Shown here: positions 26,939 to 36,703 of the stretch, in pieces
Numbering within the stretch: the first letter of the stretch is position 1
How the letters are laid out: every line of letters starts with the position of its first letter
DNA from: Lysobacteraceae bacterium
GTDB taxonomy: Bacteria > Pseudomonadota > Gammaproteobacteria > Nitrococcales > AK92
Length of the DNA: 64,000 nucleotides
NCBI GenBank assembly: GCA_012523465.1
Contig: JAAYIK010000028.1
Span: forward strand, 62,001-126,000
Direction of reading: 5' to 3'
Made by a program: the position numbers and the translations under genes
The notes under the pieces: model-generated
Database searches by the model: none
What the model saw: only the letters and a program-made list of their open reading frames with translations
Told to the model about the DNA's origin: nothing

Positions 26939-28750
26939 TTACCGCGCCACCGGCGCATAATGCAGACTGACGAACCAGGTGCGACCGGGCTGGTTGTAAC
27001 CGGCCGCGGTTTCGTAGTCCTTGTCGAGCACGTTGCCGACCATCGCACGGAGGCTCCAATCCCGGTTGAAGGCATAGCTGGCGCGCAGGTCCAGCAAGGC
27101 GTAGCCGCCCAACCGGACGTTGTTTTCAGGATCGTCATAGCGATGACTTTCAGCGAAAACGCTGCCGCCCACGCTGAAACGGCCAAATGTGCGATCAAGG
27201 TCGATCCGGCCTGACTGGCGTGACCGGCGCGGCAACAGATTGCCGCGGTTATCGCCGTAGCGGTTTTCCGGGTCGAGCAGCGTCAAGCTGAGATTGGCCT
27301 GCCAGCCTAGCACCCGGGTCTCCAGGGTCGCTTCCGCGCCCCTGATGCGAGTCTCGGCAAGGTTGTACAAATTCCACGACGCATCAGGAACGATAAGGTT
27401 GTCGATCTTGGTCTGGAACAGGCTAAACGACCAGGCAAACGCCGCGTTCCTGCCCTGGATCCCAAGCTCAACGCTGCGCGACTCTTCTGGTTCAAGATTC
27501 AGGTTGCCGCCCCATGGGACATGCAAATCCTGAAGGGTCGGAGCATTGAACCCCGTCCCGTAGGAAGCAAACAGGCTCGCGGTCGGTGTCCACTGATAGC
27601 CCCAGGCCAGGCTCCCCGTCGTATGCCCTCCGAACTGTTCATTGTCATCATGCCGCACAGCGAGCTGCAGGCTATGGCTGCCGAAACCTCCCTGGTATTC
27701 GATAAAGCCCGCCTTGTTGTCGCGCTCTGCAACCGTAAAGGCCATATCGCCTTCGGCCTTGTCGCGCTGATAGTCGACACCGGCGACGACCAGATGGTCA
27801 GCGGCCAGGACCAATTCGTTTTGCCAGCTCAGCGTATAGCGTGACGCTGCCAAATCCTGCCCAGGCGCACGGTGCCCATCTTGAAAATACTCGCGCTCGC
27901 TGCGCGCATTACCGACAGCGAGGCTGGTGCGCCAGTGAGCAAGTGGAGCCAAAGAGAGCCGTGCCCCCACGGTCTGTTCGACGAAATCATTCTGGTTGGC
28001 GTAAGGTCCCATGCCGTCGTAGTCGTTGCGACCCTCGGCCCGCAAGATGCTGATTTCCGCCTCGCCGGTCTGTCCGAATCGGCTACCCAGCCGCCCGAGC
28101 ACGGAAGTGCTGCGATAGCCATCATCGTCAGGCTCGGACTGATCCCTCCAAGCATCAAAACCATCGCTCTCAAGATGGCTTAGGCTCAGATTGAACCAGC
28201 TCCGTTCGCCGCCCCCAGCGAGGCCGGCATGGCTTTTGTGAGTACCGTCGCTGCCGTAGCCGGCGCTGCCATAGAGCCGCGGCTTGCCGCCGCCCTTGCG
28301 GGTGAAGATCTGGATCACGCCGCCGATGGCCTCCGAACCGTACAGGCTGGAGCGCGGACCACGGACTATCTCGATGCGTTCGACCTGATCGATGGGCAAA
28401 TCCTGCCAGGAAATTGAACCGGCCGTCGGGTCACCTACCTTGATGCCGTCGATCAGCACCAGCGTGTGATCCGACTCCGAACCGCGGAGAAACAACGCGC
28501 TACGCTTGCCCAACCCGCCACTGTTGTAAAGATGCAGGCCCGGCGTACCACGCAACACTTCAAGCACGGATTGCGGCTGCTGCCGCTCGATGTCCTCGCG
28601 CGTGATCACGGTCACCGCTGCTAGCGCTTCGTCCACCATCTGCGCGGTTCGGCTGGCGGTGACGACAATAGGAGGAAGCGATAGTTCTTGCGCAGCGGCA
28701 AGGGATGGCAACGCAACCGCAACGGCGGTCGCAAGCAGACGTGTTTTCAT
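26939..28750 (-). CDS. btuB: BtuB-like TonB-dependent corrinoid receptor
   Basis: Outer membrane beta barrel of 603 residues. A signal peptide (about 20 residues, ending AAA) is followed by the TonB box region LPPIVVTASRTAQM, a plug domain (VLEVLRGTPGLHLYNSGGLG, ERIEIVRGPRSSLYGSEAIG) and a barrel that ends in an aromatic C-terminal strand. Length and motifs match BtuB. It is preceded by a cobalamin riboswitch, and the start codon has AGGAG 6 bases upstream, which can be sequestered. It is the first gene of a five-gene cluster and would need TonB energy. Confidence 0.94.
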   Translation of the reverse strand: MKTRLLATAVAVALPSLAAAQELSLPPIVVTASRTAQMVDEALAAVTVITREDIERQQPQSVLEVLRGTPGLHLYNSGGLGKRSALFLRGSESDHTLVLIDGIKVGDPTAGSISWQDLPIDQVERIEIVRGPRSSLYGSEAIGGVIQIFTRKGGGKPRLYGSAGYGSDGTHKSHAGLAGGGERSWFNLSLSHLESDGFDAWRDQSEPDDDGYRSTSVLGRLGSRFGQTGEAEISILRAEGRNDYDGMGPYANQNDFVEQTVGARLSLAPLAHWRTSLAVGNARSEREYFQDGHRAPGQDLAASRYTLSWQNELVLAADHLVVAGVDYQRDKAEGDMAFTVAERDNKAGFIEYQGGFGSHSLQLAVRHDDNEQFGGHTTGSLAWGYQWTPTASLFASYGTGFNAPTLQDLHVPWGGNLNLEPEESRSVELGIQGRNAAFAWSFSLFQTKIDNLIVPDASWNLYNLAETRIRGAEATLETRVLGWQANLSLTLLDPENRYGDNRGNLLPRRSRQSGRIDLDRTFGRFSVGGSVFAESHRYDDPENNVRLGGYALLDLRASYAFNRDWSLRAMVGNVLDKDYETAAGYNQPGRTWFVSLHYAPVAR

Positions 28751-28756
28751 GGAATT

Positions 28757-28799
28757 CTCCTGTTACGCACACCCGCGATCGCCAGTGCGCGGACAGGAG
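28757..28799 (-). promoter_or_regulatory. Predicted hairpin that sequesters the btuB ribosome binding site
   Basis: On the minus strand CTCCTGT (28799-28793) is perfectly complementary to ACAGGAG (28763-28757), which contains the btuB Shine-Dalgarno sequence. Between them GCGCAC can pair with GTGTGC, giving a two-part stem of 7 and 6 pairs. There is no run of T after it, so it looks like a translational and not a transcriptional off switch. It sits just downstream of the cobalamin-binding element. Folding was judged by eye. Confidence 0.65.
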
Positions 28800-28874
28800 C
28801 AAGGGGAAAGGAAGGTTGGAGAACCGTCCGCCCGTCGCTGCCCTCCGCAGCACTGGACCCTGGAGCACGACAGC

Positions 28875-29061
28875 TCCAATTCCAGGCCGGTCTCCGGGCT
28901 CACGAGCGGGACTCCTTCCCCGGACCTGCGCCTTCCCATGCCATGCGGCACAGTGGCATCGTGCAGGCCCTTGACTCGTCTACCGTTGCGGGGGCAGCGC
29001 CGGCTTTTGACCGGCTTCCCGTTTACATCCCGGACTTAGTCCGGGAACCTGGAACGGCGAA
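28875..29061 (-). ncRNA. Cobalamin riboswitch
   Basis: Leader of btuB on the minus strand. Conserved blocks are present in order: the GCCGGCGCTGCCCCCGCAACGG core (28981-29004), GCCACTG (28957-28951) and the B12 box GAGCCCGGAGACCGGCCTGG (28901-28882). The 5' hairpin CCCGGACTAAGTCCGGG precedes GGGAAGCCGGTC. The element fits the adenosylcobalamin/cobalamin family, but whether it prefers AdoCbl or MeCbl is not decided here. A short GGAGC...GCTCC stem (28861-28878) follows. The exact boundaries are approximate. Confidence 0.93.
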
Positions 29062-29121
29062 AACGATAGTGACAGGCGGGAATCTTGTCAACCAGAAATG
29101 ACGAATGCCAGCGCCAGCAGG

Positions 29122-29811
29122 CTAGCTTTCGCGGAAGTACACCAAGTCCCAGACACCATGCCCCAGCGCCCGGCCGCGGCGCTCGAACTTGGTCTCCGGT
29201 CGCGACTCGACGTACCCGGCGGCCTCCTCCGCGCTGGCGGGGCGGAAGCCGAGCGCGCCCGCCATCACCGCGCGCATGTGCTCGGCATAGTCTTCCCAGT
29301 CAGTAGCCATATGTAGGAAACCGCCGATCTGCAGCTTGCCGCGGATGACCTGCGCCCACTCCGGCTGCACCAGGCGACGCTTGTGATGGCGCTTCTTGGG
29401 CCACGGGTCGGGGAAAAACAGCTGGACGCCGCGCAGGGATTGGTCCGGCAGCCGCCCCAGCAGCAGCTGAGCGTCCTCGCAGACGACCCGCACGTTGTCG
29501 ATGCCGTGCTGCTCCAGCAGCATGAGCAGGCGGCCGACGCCGGGACGGTGCACCTCGACGCCGAGATAGCCCAGCTGGGGGCTGGCCTGCGCCATTTGTG
29601 CTAGACTCTCACCGTTGCCAAAACCGATCTCCAGCACGACCGGGCGCTGACCGAACAGCGCCGCAAAGTCGAGCGTCCCTTTTTCCGGCACGCCATAGCG
29701 GGGCAACAACTCCTGCAGAGCCCGCTGCTGAGCCGGAGTCAAGCGACCCTCGCGCAGCACGAAGCTGCGGATCCGGCGCAAGTAGGGAGAAACGGAAGAA
29801 CGTGCTGTCAC
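29122..29811 (-). CDS. trmB: tRNA (guanine-N7-)-methyltransferase TrmB
   Basis: Methylates G46 of tRNA using SAM. Signatures are LRRIRSFVLREGRLTPAQQ, VVLEIGFGNGESLAQMA, YLGVEVHRPGVGRLL, VQLFFPDPWPKKRHHKRRL, HMATDWEDYAEHM and TKFERRGRALGHGVWDL. I prefer the GTG at 29811 (229 residues, with AGGAG 10 bases upstream), which puts LRRIRSF about where it lies in E. coli TrmB. The frame is open to 29886 and a longer start is possible. It is upstream of the btuB riboswitch on the same strand, with 60 bases between. Confidence 0.95.
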   Translation of the reverse strand: MTARSSVSPYLRRIRSFVLREGRLTPAQQRALQELLPRYGVPEKGTLDFAALFGQRPVVLEIGFGNGESLAQMAQASPQLGYLGVEVHRPGVGRLLMLLEQHGIDNVRVVCEDAQLLLGRLPDQSLRGVQLFFPDPWPKKRHHKRRLVQPEWAQVIRGKLQIGGFLHMATDWEDYAEHMRAVMAGALGFRPASAEEAAGYVESRPETKFERRGRALGHGVWDLVYFRES

Positions 29812-29959
29812 GGCTGCAAGACTCCTGAAGGGGCGCCAAGGATGATGCAAGTGCCGGTCCGATTCAAGCTGCCAGCCGGCCATCACGCGTCCGTCGCTCC
29901 GACGGAACCTTGATTTTATCTGTGGTCAAAGGCATGTGTGCATCTGCGGAGCAACGGCT

Positions 29960-30039
29960 TTGCACACAAAACCAATAGACCGCACATATTGCAACGTTAT
30001 ACACCATCGATTGGACCTATCGAGCTAGATTCGCTAGCC
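29960..30039 (+). promoter_or_regulatory. Putative ahpC control region with an OxyR-like half-site
   Basis: The 200-base gap between trmB and ahpC is AT-rich. A weak promoter candidate is TTGCAC (29960-29965) with CATATT (29985-29990), but the spacing of 19 is long. ATCGATTGGACCTAT (30006-30020) matches the OxyR half-site pattern ATAGnTnnnAnCTAT at all but one fixed position. The expected second half 7 bases further on is poor. Regulation by OxyR is known for ahpC elsewhere and is only suggested here. Confidence 0.35.
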
Positions 30040-30088
30040 TTATCGCTGGTTTTGGCCCTCACCCTCTAGCTAAAGGAGAGAGAAAGCT

Positions 30089-30646
30089 ATGATCAATACC
30101 GAAATCAAGCCGTTTAAGGCCCAGGCTTTCCACAACGGCAAGTTCATTGAGGTCACCGACGCCGACCTGCGCGGCAAGTGGTCCATCGTGTTCTTCTACC
30201 CGGCCGACTTCACCTTCGTCTGCCCGACCGAGCTGGGCGACCTGGCCGACCACTACGACCAGCTGCAGCAGATGGGCGTCGAAGTGTATGCCGTCTCCAC
30301 GGATACGCACTTCACCCACAAGGCTTGGCACGACGCGTCCGAGACCATCAAGAAGATCAAGTTCCCGATGATTGGTGACCCCACCGGCACCATCACCCGC
30401 AACTTCGGCGTGATGATCGAAGAAGAAGGCCTCGCCATGCGCGGCACCTTCGTCATCAACCCGGAAGGCAAGATCAAGGTCGTGGAAATCCATGACGGTG
30501 GCATCGGCCGCTCCGCCAAGGACCTGGTCCGCAAGGTGCAGGCTGCGCAGTACATTGCTGCCAACCCGAACGAAGTCTGCCCCGCCAACTGGCAGCCGGG
30601 TGCCGAGACCCTGGCTCCGTCCCTGGACCTGGTCGGCAAGATCTAA
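30089..30646 (+). CDS. ahpC: Alkyl hydroperoxide reductase AhpC (2-Cys peroxiredoxin)
   Basis: Thiol peroxidase of 185 residues that reduces H2O2 and organic peroxides. The peroxidatic cysteine is Cys45 in [15 protein letters not shown] and the resolving cysteine is Cys164 in [14 protein letters not shown]. Both sit where E. coli AhpC has them, and the C-terminal [11 protein letters not shown] tail is conserved. ATG 30089 is preceded by AAAGGAG. The reductase AhpF lies 93 bases downstream, with a strong hairpin in between. Confidence 0.97.
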   Translation: MINTEIKPFKAQAFHNGKFIEVTDADLRGKWSIVFFYPADFTFVCPTELGDLADHYDQLQQMGVEVYAVSTDTHFTHKAWHDASETIKKIKFPMIGDPTGTITRNFGVMIEEEGLAMRGTFVINPEGKIKVVEIHDGGIGRSAKDLVRKVQAAQYIAANPNEVCPANWQPGAETLAPSLDLVGKI

Positions 30647-30672
30647 GACGACGCCACTCAGCGTCTCTTATC

Positions 30673-30697
30673 GCTCCCGGGGTGCCGCCCCGGGAGC
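30673..30697 (+). terminator. Stem-loop between ahpC and ahpF, possible partial terminator
   Basis: GCTCCCGGGG (30673-30682) pairs perfectly with CCCCGGGAGC (30688-30697) around a 5-base loop. It is followed by CTCTCCCCGAGTTTTG, with only a short T run. It may act as a partial terminator or as a barrier that protects the ahpC message, so that AhpC is made in excess of AhpF. That role is inferred from position. Confidence 0.6.
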
Positions 30698-30739
30698 TCT
30701 CCCCGAGTTTTGTCTGACATCCGCACAGGGGGCGGCACC

Positions 30740-32329
30740 ATGCTTGATGCGAACATCAAAGCCCAACTGAAGAATTACCTCGACAAACTCGCCCATCCGG
30801 TCGAGCTTGTCATGTCGCTCGACGACAGCGCCAAGTCCCGCGAGATGTTGGGCTTGCTCGAAGACATTCGCGAACTGAGCGACAAGATCAGCCTGCGCGA
30901 AAGCAGCGATGCGGCCGCGCGCAAGCCCATGTTCTCGGTCACGCGCCCGGGCGAAGAACCGCGCGTCCACTTCGCGGGCCTGCCGATGGGCCACGAATTC
31001 ACCTCCTTGGTGCTGGCGCTGCTGCATGTTGGCGGCCATCCCCCCAAGGTGGAGCCGGAGGTCCTCGACCAGATCCGCGAGCTCGAGGGCGAATACAAGT
31101 TCGAGACCTATATCTCCCTCAGCTGCCAGAACTGCCCCGACGTGGTTCAGGCGCTGAACCTGATGGCGGTCTTCAATCCCAACATCAGCCACGTCATGAT
31201 CGACGGCGCACTATTCCAGGACGAGGTCAACGAGCGCCAGATCATGTCGGTGCCGACCGTTTACCTCAACGGCGAGCAGTTCGCGCAGGGCCGGATGGGT
31301 GTGGAAGATTTCCTGCGCCGACTCGACAGCAAAGCGGCCGAGCGCGAAGCCGAAAAGATCAGCGCCAAGGAGCCGTTCGACATGCTCATCGTCGGCGGCG
31401 GGCCGGCCGGCGCTTCGGCCGCGGTCTATGCCGCGCGCAAGGGCATTCGCACCGGCCTGGTCGCGGAGCGCATGGGCGGCCAGCTGCTGGACACCATGGA
31501 CATCGAAAACTTCATCTCGGTGCCCAAGACCCAGGGCCCGCAGCTGGCGGCGCAACTGGAAGCCCATGTCAAGGAATATGACATCGACGTCATGACCGGC
31601 CAACGAGCCGAGAAGCTGGTCCCGGGCGAGCTGCTGGAAGTCCATCTGGCCAACGGCGCCGTGGTGCGCAGCCGCAGCGTGGTCTTGGCCACCGGCGCGC
31701 GTTGGCGCGAGATCAACGTCCCGGGCGAACGCGAATACCGTGGCCGCGGCGTCGGCTATTGCCCGCACTGCGACGGCCCGCTGTTCAAGGGCAAACCCAT
31801 CGCCGTCATTGGTGGCGGCAACTCCGGCGTGGAGGCGGCCATCGACCTGGCCGGTATCGCTTCCCATGTCACCCTGCTGGAGTTCGACAACAAGCTGCGC
31901 GCCGATGCCGTGCTCCAGAAGAAGCTGTTCAGCCTGCCCAACGTCCGGGTCATTACCTCGGCGCAGACCACCGAGATCCATGGCGACGGCAGCAAGGTGA
32001 CCGGCCTAACCTACAAGGACCGCGAAACCAACGAGCTGCACCAACTCGAGCTGGACGGCGTGTTCATCCAGATCGGCCTGCTGCCGAACACCGACTGGCT
32101 CAAGGGCACCGTCGAGCTCAACCGGTTCGGCGAGATCGTGGTCGACGAGCGGGGCCAGACCTCGGTGCCGGGCGTATTCGCTGCCGGCGACGTGACCACC
32201 GTGCCGCACAAGCAGATCGTGATCGCCGTCGGCGAAGGCGCCAAGGCTTCGATCAGCGCTTTCGACTACCTGATTCGCAGCTCCGTCGACAACAGCGGCG
32301 AGCAGGAGAAAGTCGCGGCGTCCGGCTGA
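30740..32329 (+). CDS. ahpF: Alkyl hydroperoxide reductase subunit F
   Basis: NADH-dependent flavoprotein of 529 residues that reduces AhpC. The N-terminal tandem thioredoxin-like domain carries Cys129-Gln-Asn-Cys132 ([15 protein letters not shown]). The thioredoxin reductase-like part has the FAD motif [20 protein letters not shown], the redox pair in [11 protein letters not shown], the NADH motif [19 protein letters not shown] and the late [20 protein letters not shown]. The ATG at 30740 starts [14 protein letters not shown], the expected AhpF N-terminus. Confidence 0.97.
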   Translation: MLDANIKAQLKNYLDKLAHPVELVMSLDDSAKSREMLGLLEDIRELSDKISLRESSDAAARKPMFSVTRPGEEPRVHFAGLPMGHEFTSLVLALLHVGGHPPKVEPEVLDQIRELEGEYKFETYISLSCQNCPDVVQALNLMAVFNPNISHVMIDGALFQDEVNERQIMSVPTVYLNGEQFAQGRMGVEDFLRRLDSKAAEREAEKISAKEPFDMLIVGGGPAGASAAVYAARKGIRTGLVAERMGGQLLDTMDIENFISVPKTQGPQLAAQLEAHVKEYDIDVMTGQRAEKLVPGELLEVHLANGAVVRSRSVVLATGARWREINVPGEREYRGRGVGYCPHCDGPLFKGKPIAVIGGGNSGVEAAIDLAGIASHVTLLEFDNKLRADAVLQKKLFSLPNVRVITSAQTTEIHGDGSKVTGLTYKDRETNELHQLELDGVFIQIGLLPNTDWLKGTVELNRFGEIVVDERGQTSVPGVFAAGDVTTVPHKQIVIAVGEGAKASISAFDYLIRSSVDNSGEQEKVAASG

Positions 32330-32354
32330 GACGGCGGCCGCCACGCCTTGTTGA

Positions 32355-32387
32355 CCCTGCAGGAAACGCTTTCCTGCAGGGTTTTTT
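32355..32387 (+). terminator. Rho-independent terminator of the ahpCF operon
   Basis: CCCTGCAGGAAA (32355-32366) and TTTCCTGCAGGG (32370-32381) form a perfect 12-pair stem with the 3-base loop CGC. Six T residues follow (32382-32387). This is the clearest intrinsic terminator in the window. The convergent MFS gene ends at its edge. Confidence 0.95.
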
Positions 32388-33565
32388 CATGTCGCAGCGG
32401 CATCGGCCCGACGCGGCTTGATACCGAGCGGCGCCAGCATCGACAGCACGATGATCACCGCAATGGGCAAAAAGCCCAGCGCGATCGAGTCGGTGGCATC
32501 GCTCAGCCAGGCCGCGCCAGCCGGTAGCACGAAGGTCAGCACATTGGCCACCACCGTCACCCCGGCCGCCATGCGCGCCACCTGCTCCAGCGGCACCAGC
32601 CAGGCCGGCAATGTGATGGCGAGGACGTACAAGGCGCTGGCAGCGATTCCGAGCAGCCCGGCGGCGGCGATCACACCCAGCCCCGGCAGCCACAGCAACG
32701 CCGGAATCGACAACAGCCCCAGCGCTAGCGTGAGCAGCAGCGGCCAGCTGCTCCCCAGCAGCCGGTCGGCATAAACCATGAGCACTGCCGACGAGAGAAG
32801 CTGGACGCCGTTGAGAACGGTCAAGCCTGGATCGATCAGGCTCAGCCGCGCCGTCCGGCTCAGGATCTGCGGCAGGAAAATGTTGCCGACGTAATACAGC
32901 GACCCGGCTGCAGCCAGCAGCAGCGCCACCCGCCACAAGAGCGGATCTCGCCAGCTCAGCCGTGCGACCTCCGGCGCCGACGGCTGGACAGCGGGGGTAC
33001 AGTCGGTGCGATGCTCGCGCAGCACGAGCAGCACGATGAAAGGCACTGGCAACACCCACAGCGTAAACGTCCACAGCCAGTGCTCCCCCAGCAGCCGCAC
33101 CACCACGGGCCCGGTCAATGCCGCCGCCAGCAGCTCGCCCACCAGTAGGCCGTTGGCATAAACAGCCGAAGCCCGCCCTACCTTGTGCGGCGACCAGCTC
33201 CGCGCCAGCACCGGCATGCCGATCTGCATCAGGGCGATGCCGAAGCCCATCACCACCGTGGCCAACAGGAAGAAGGAGATGCCGAGCGGCAAGCTGCGCA
33301 GGGCGCTACCGGCCGCCATGATGGCGATGCCGGCGGCCACGGTGGCAATGACCCCAAAGCGGCCGATCAGCCAGGCGCTGACCAGCGCACCTCCGCCGAT
33401 TAGCAGCGAGGGCAGGCTGACCGCCACGGCCAGCTCGCTGGTGCCAAAGCCGAGCTGCCGCTCCAGCAGCAGGCTCAAGGGCGGCACGACCATGACCGTC
33501 AGCCGCAAATAAAGCCCCAGCAGCCAAAGCGTCAGGTAGCGACGCAGCGTCTCCTCTCCTCCCAC
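32387..33565 (-). CDS. CynX/NimT-like MFS transporter
   Basis: Twelve-helix major facilitator of 392 residues. The cytoplasmic loop motif between helices 2 and 3 reads GALVSAWLIGRFGVIATVAAG. VMGFGIALMQIGMPVLARSW and the linker region after LREHRTD separate the two halves. It resembles the cyanate/nitroimidazole (CynX) branch, but the substrate cannot be read from sequence. The start is GTG 33565 with GAGGAG just upstream. A purine-rich GGAGGAGAGGAG inside the first codons is odd, but no good start follows it. Confidence 0.82.
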   Translation of the reverse strand: MGGEETLRRYLTLWLLGLYLRLTVMVVPPLSLLLERQLGFGTSELAVAVSLPSLLIGGGALVSAWLIGRFGVIATVAAGIAIMAAGSALRSLPLGISFFLLATVVMGFGIALMQIGMPVLARSWSPHKVGRASAVYANGLLVGELLAAALTGPVVVRLLGEHWLWTFTLWVLPVPFIVLLVLREHRTDCTPAVQPSAPEVARLSWRDPLLWRVALLLAAAGSLYYVGNIFLPQILSRTARLSLIDPGLTVLNGVQLLSSAVLMVYADRLLGSSWPLLLTLALGLLSIPALLWLPGLGVIAAAGLLGIAASALYVLAITLPAWLVPLEQVARMAAGVTVVANVLTFVLPAGAAWLSDATDSIALGFLPIAVIIVLSMLAPLGIKPRRADAAAT

Positions 33566-33679
33566 GGGCTCCTCGGCGCGTTGGGCCGGCCGATGCCGGC
33601 CGCAAGAAAGCCGGGCTGGTCAGGCACGGCGGCAGCTCATGCCCGACGAGCCCGGCACATGACGAAGCGATTCGTCCCT

Positions 33680-34777
<1,098 letters not shown>

Positions 34778-36058
34778 TTATCCCACCGCCGATGGCTTGG
34801 CTGCGGTCGCCTCCGCCACGGGATCCTCCTGCAGCCAAGGACGGAAACACGGCAGCAGCAGCAAGCCCGGAATGGCCAGCAGCGTGCACAAGGTGAAGAA
34901 CCAGGGCCAGCCCAGTCCCTGGGCCAAATAGCCGGTCGGCGCTGCCAGTACGGTGCGTGAGACAGCCATCAGGCTGGACAGCAAGGCATACTGGGTAGCG
35001 GTGAACTTCTTATTGGTGAGGCTGGCAATGAAGGCGACAAAGGCTGCTGTGCCCATGCCGGCGGTCAGGTTCTCGAAGCCCACCACCATGCCCAGCACGC
35101 GCAAGTCGGCCCCTACCTGGGCCAGCAACACGAAGCCGGCGGTCGAAACCGCCTGCAGCACGCCGAATCCCAGCAGGCTGCCGTAGATTCCGTAACGCAG
35201 AATGAGCGCGCCACCGAGCAGGCTACCGGCTACCGTAGCCCAGAAGCCGAACAACTTGACGACCGCACCGATCTGGCCGGTAGAAAAGCCCAACGCCAGA
35301 TAAAACGGCGTGGTCATGTGGCTGGCCATGGTATCGCCGATCTTGTAGAGCACGATGAACAGCAGGACGAGCAACGCATGCTCACGGCGAAAGTACTCGA
35401 CGAAAGGCTCGATCACCGCTTCGCGCAAACTCTGCGGCCGACCGTCGGCCACCGGCGGCTCGGGCGCTGCCAGCGTCACCACGGTACTGGCCGCAGCCGT
35501 CGCCGCCATCAGCGCATAAACCCAGCGGAAGGAGATTACGTCCGCCAGCATCAGCCCGCCGGCGGATGCCGCCAGCATGCCGAGGCGATAGCCGTTGACG
35601 TACAGTGATGCCCCCAGCCCCTGCTCGTCGTCGGCCAGGGACTCGCGGCGGTAAGCGTCGATGACGATGTCCTGGGAGGCGGAGAAAAAACTCGCCAGCA
35701 ACGCCAGCAACGCCAGCAGCGAGGTTTGCCGGGCCGGCTCCAGCAGGCTGAGCCCCAGGATGCTGGCCGCCAACGCCAGCTGGAACAGCAGCAGCCAGCC
35801 GCGCCGCCGCCCTAGCCGCAACGGCGTGTAGCGATCCAGCAACGGCGCCCATAAAAACTTCAACGCGTAGGGAATGCCGACCAGGCCGAACAGACCGATG
35901 GTCTCTAGCTCCACGCCTTCCAGGGTCATCCAGGCCTGCAGCACCGACCCGGTCAGCAGCAGCGGCATTCCCGCGATGATTCCCATCAGGAGGGCGATCA
36001 GCATCCGGCCGCTGAAGATGACCGGCAGCAGTTGGGAAAGGGGACGCGGCTTGCTCAT
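34778..36058 (-). CDS. ampG: AmpG-like muropeptide MFS permease
   Basis: Inner membrane transporter of 426 residues with 12 or more helices. LQAWMTLEGVELETIGLFGL, LKFLWAPLLDRYTPLRLGRR and ASQDIVIDAYRRE are typical of AmpG, which imports anhydro-muropeptides for cell wall recycling. ATG 36058 (MSKPRPLSQLL) has AAGG 5 bases upstream. Two further in-frame starts, ATG 36094 and TTG 36112, lack one. I see no ampD or beta-lactamase regulator nearby. Confidence 0.88.
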   Translation of the reverse strand: MSKPRPLSQLLPVIFSGRMLIALLMGIIAGMPLLLTGSVLQAWMTLEGVELETIGLFGLVGIPYALKFLWAPLLDRYTPLRLGRRRGWLLLFQLALAASILGLSLLEPARQTSLLALLALLASFFSASQDIVIDAYRRESLADDEQGLGASLYVNGYRLGMLAASAGGLMLADVISFRWVYALMAATAAASTVVTLAAPEPPVADGRPQSLREAVIEPFVEYFRREHALLVLLFIVLYKIGDTMASHMTTPFYLALGFSTGQIGAVVKLFGFWATVAGSLLGGALILRYGIYGSLLGFGVLQAVSTAGFVLLAQVGADLRVLGMVVGFENLTAGMGTAAFVAFIASLTNKKFTATQYALLSSLMAVSRTVLAAPTGYLAQGLGWPWFFTLCTLLAIPGLLLLPCFRPWLQEDPVAEATAAKPSAVG

Positions 36059-36225
36059 GGTTGCCTTGTTTTTAGCGTTGGGATGCGCTTCCATGGTGAT
36101 AGTCTCGGGCAAGCGCCCGCAAGCCCGTCATGCCGATCCCCGCGACTCGGTCTCAGCCTGACTGCGGCAGGTTTCACCGTTTGCGGTCTCGGCCAGCCGC
36201 GGCCAGGGCGGATGAGGTTGCCTGC

Positions 36226-36558
36226 ATGCAAATTCTTTGTCCCTTCGATGAGCTGCCGGAAAACGGCGCCAAAGGCTTTCGGATTTCTGCGCAAAGCCTG
36301 GCCGCTGACATCCTGGTGGCACGGCGCGACGGCCGGATCTACGGCTATCGCAACGTTTGCCCGCACCGCCACACCACCCTCGACTGGCTGCCGGACCAGT
36401 TCATGGACCCCAGTGGCGAATACCTGCAGTGCGCCACCCACGGCGCCCTGTTCCGGCTTGAGGACGGCCTCTGCATCGCTGGGCCCTGCAAGGGTCAACG
36501 CCTGACCCCGGTCACCGTGGCGGTGCATGATGACATGGTCGTGCTGCTGTCTGAATAG
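36226..36558 (+). CDS. Rieske [2Fe-2S] ferredoxin-like protein
   Basis: Small soluble Rieske protein of 110 residues. The cluster ligands are Cys45-x-His47 (CPHRHT) and Cys69-x2-His72 (CATHGALF). FDELPENGAKGFRI and GLCIAGPCKGQRLTPVTV frame the domain, as in the NirD/ferredoxin subunits of Rieske proteins. No oxygenase or reductase partner is nearby. ATG 36226 follows GAGG by 8 bases. It is divergent from ampG. Confidence 0.9.
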   Translation: MQILCPFDELPENGAKGFRISAQSLAADILVARRDGRIYGYRNVCPHRHTTLDWLPDQFMDPSGEYLQCATHGALFRLEDGLCIAGPCKGQRLTPVTVAVHDDMVVLLSE

Positions 36559-36576
36559 TCACCAAGCTGTCACAAA

Positions 36577-36606
36577 CTGACGTCTTGCGTCACTCGCCTT
36601 TATACT
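36577..36606 (+). promoter_or_regulatory. Predicted sigma-70 promoter for the Sel1-repeat gene
   Basis: CTGACG (36577-36582, 4 of 6 to TTGACA) and TATACT (36601-36606, 5 of 6 to TATAAT) are 18 bases apart. Transcription would start near 36613, some 90 bases before the Sel1 gene and just before a 24-base palindrome. Confidence 0.45.
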
Positions 36607-36620
36607 TGCCCGCTCGCAAA

Positions 36621-36644
36621 CACTGTTGCCAATTGGCGACAGTG
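36621..36644. repeat. 24-base near-perfect palindrome
   Basis: CACTGTTGCCAA followed by TTGGCGACAGTG: the two 12-base arms are reverse complements except for one T/G pair. It lies about 15-38 bases after a predicted -10 box, a position suited to an operator or to a 5' leader hairpin. No run of T follows, so it is unlikely to be a terminator for the Rieske gene. Confidence 0.75.
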
Positions 36645-36703
36645 GTTGGCCCGCTTCCTGCAATGCACCCGTAAACGCACAACCGCGTCTTGGGACAAAC
36701 AAC

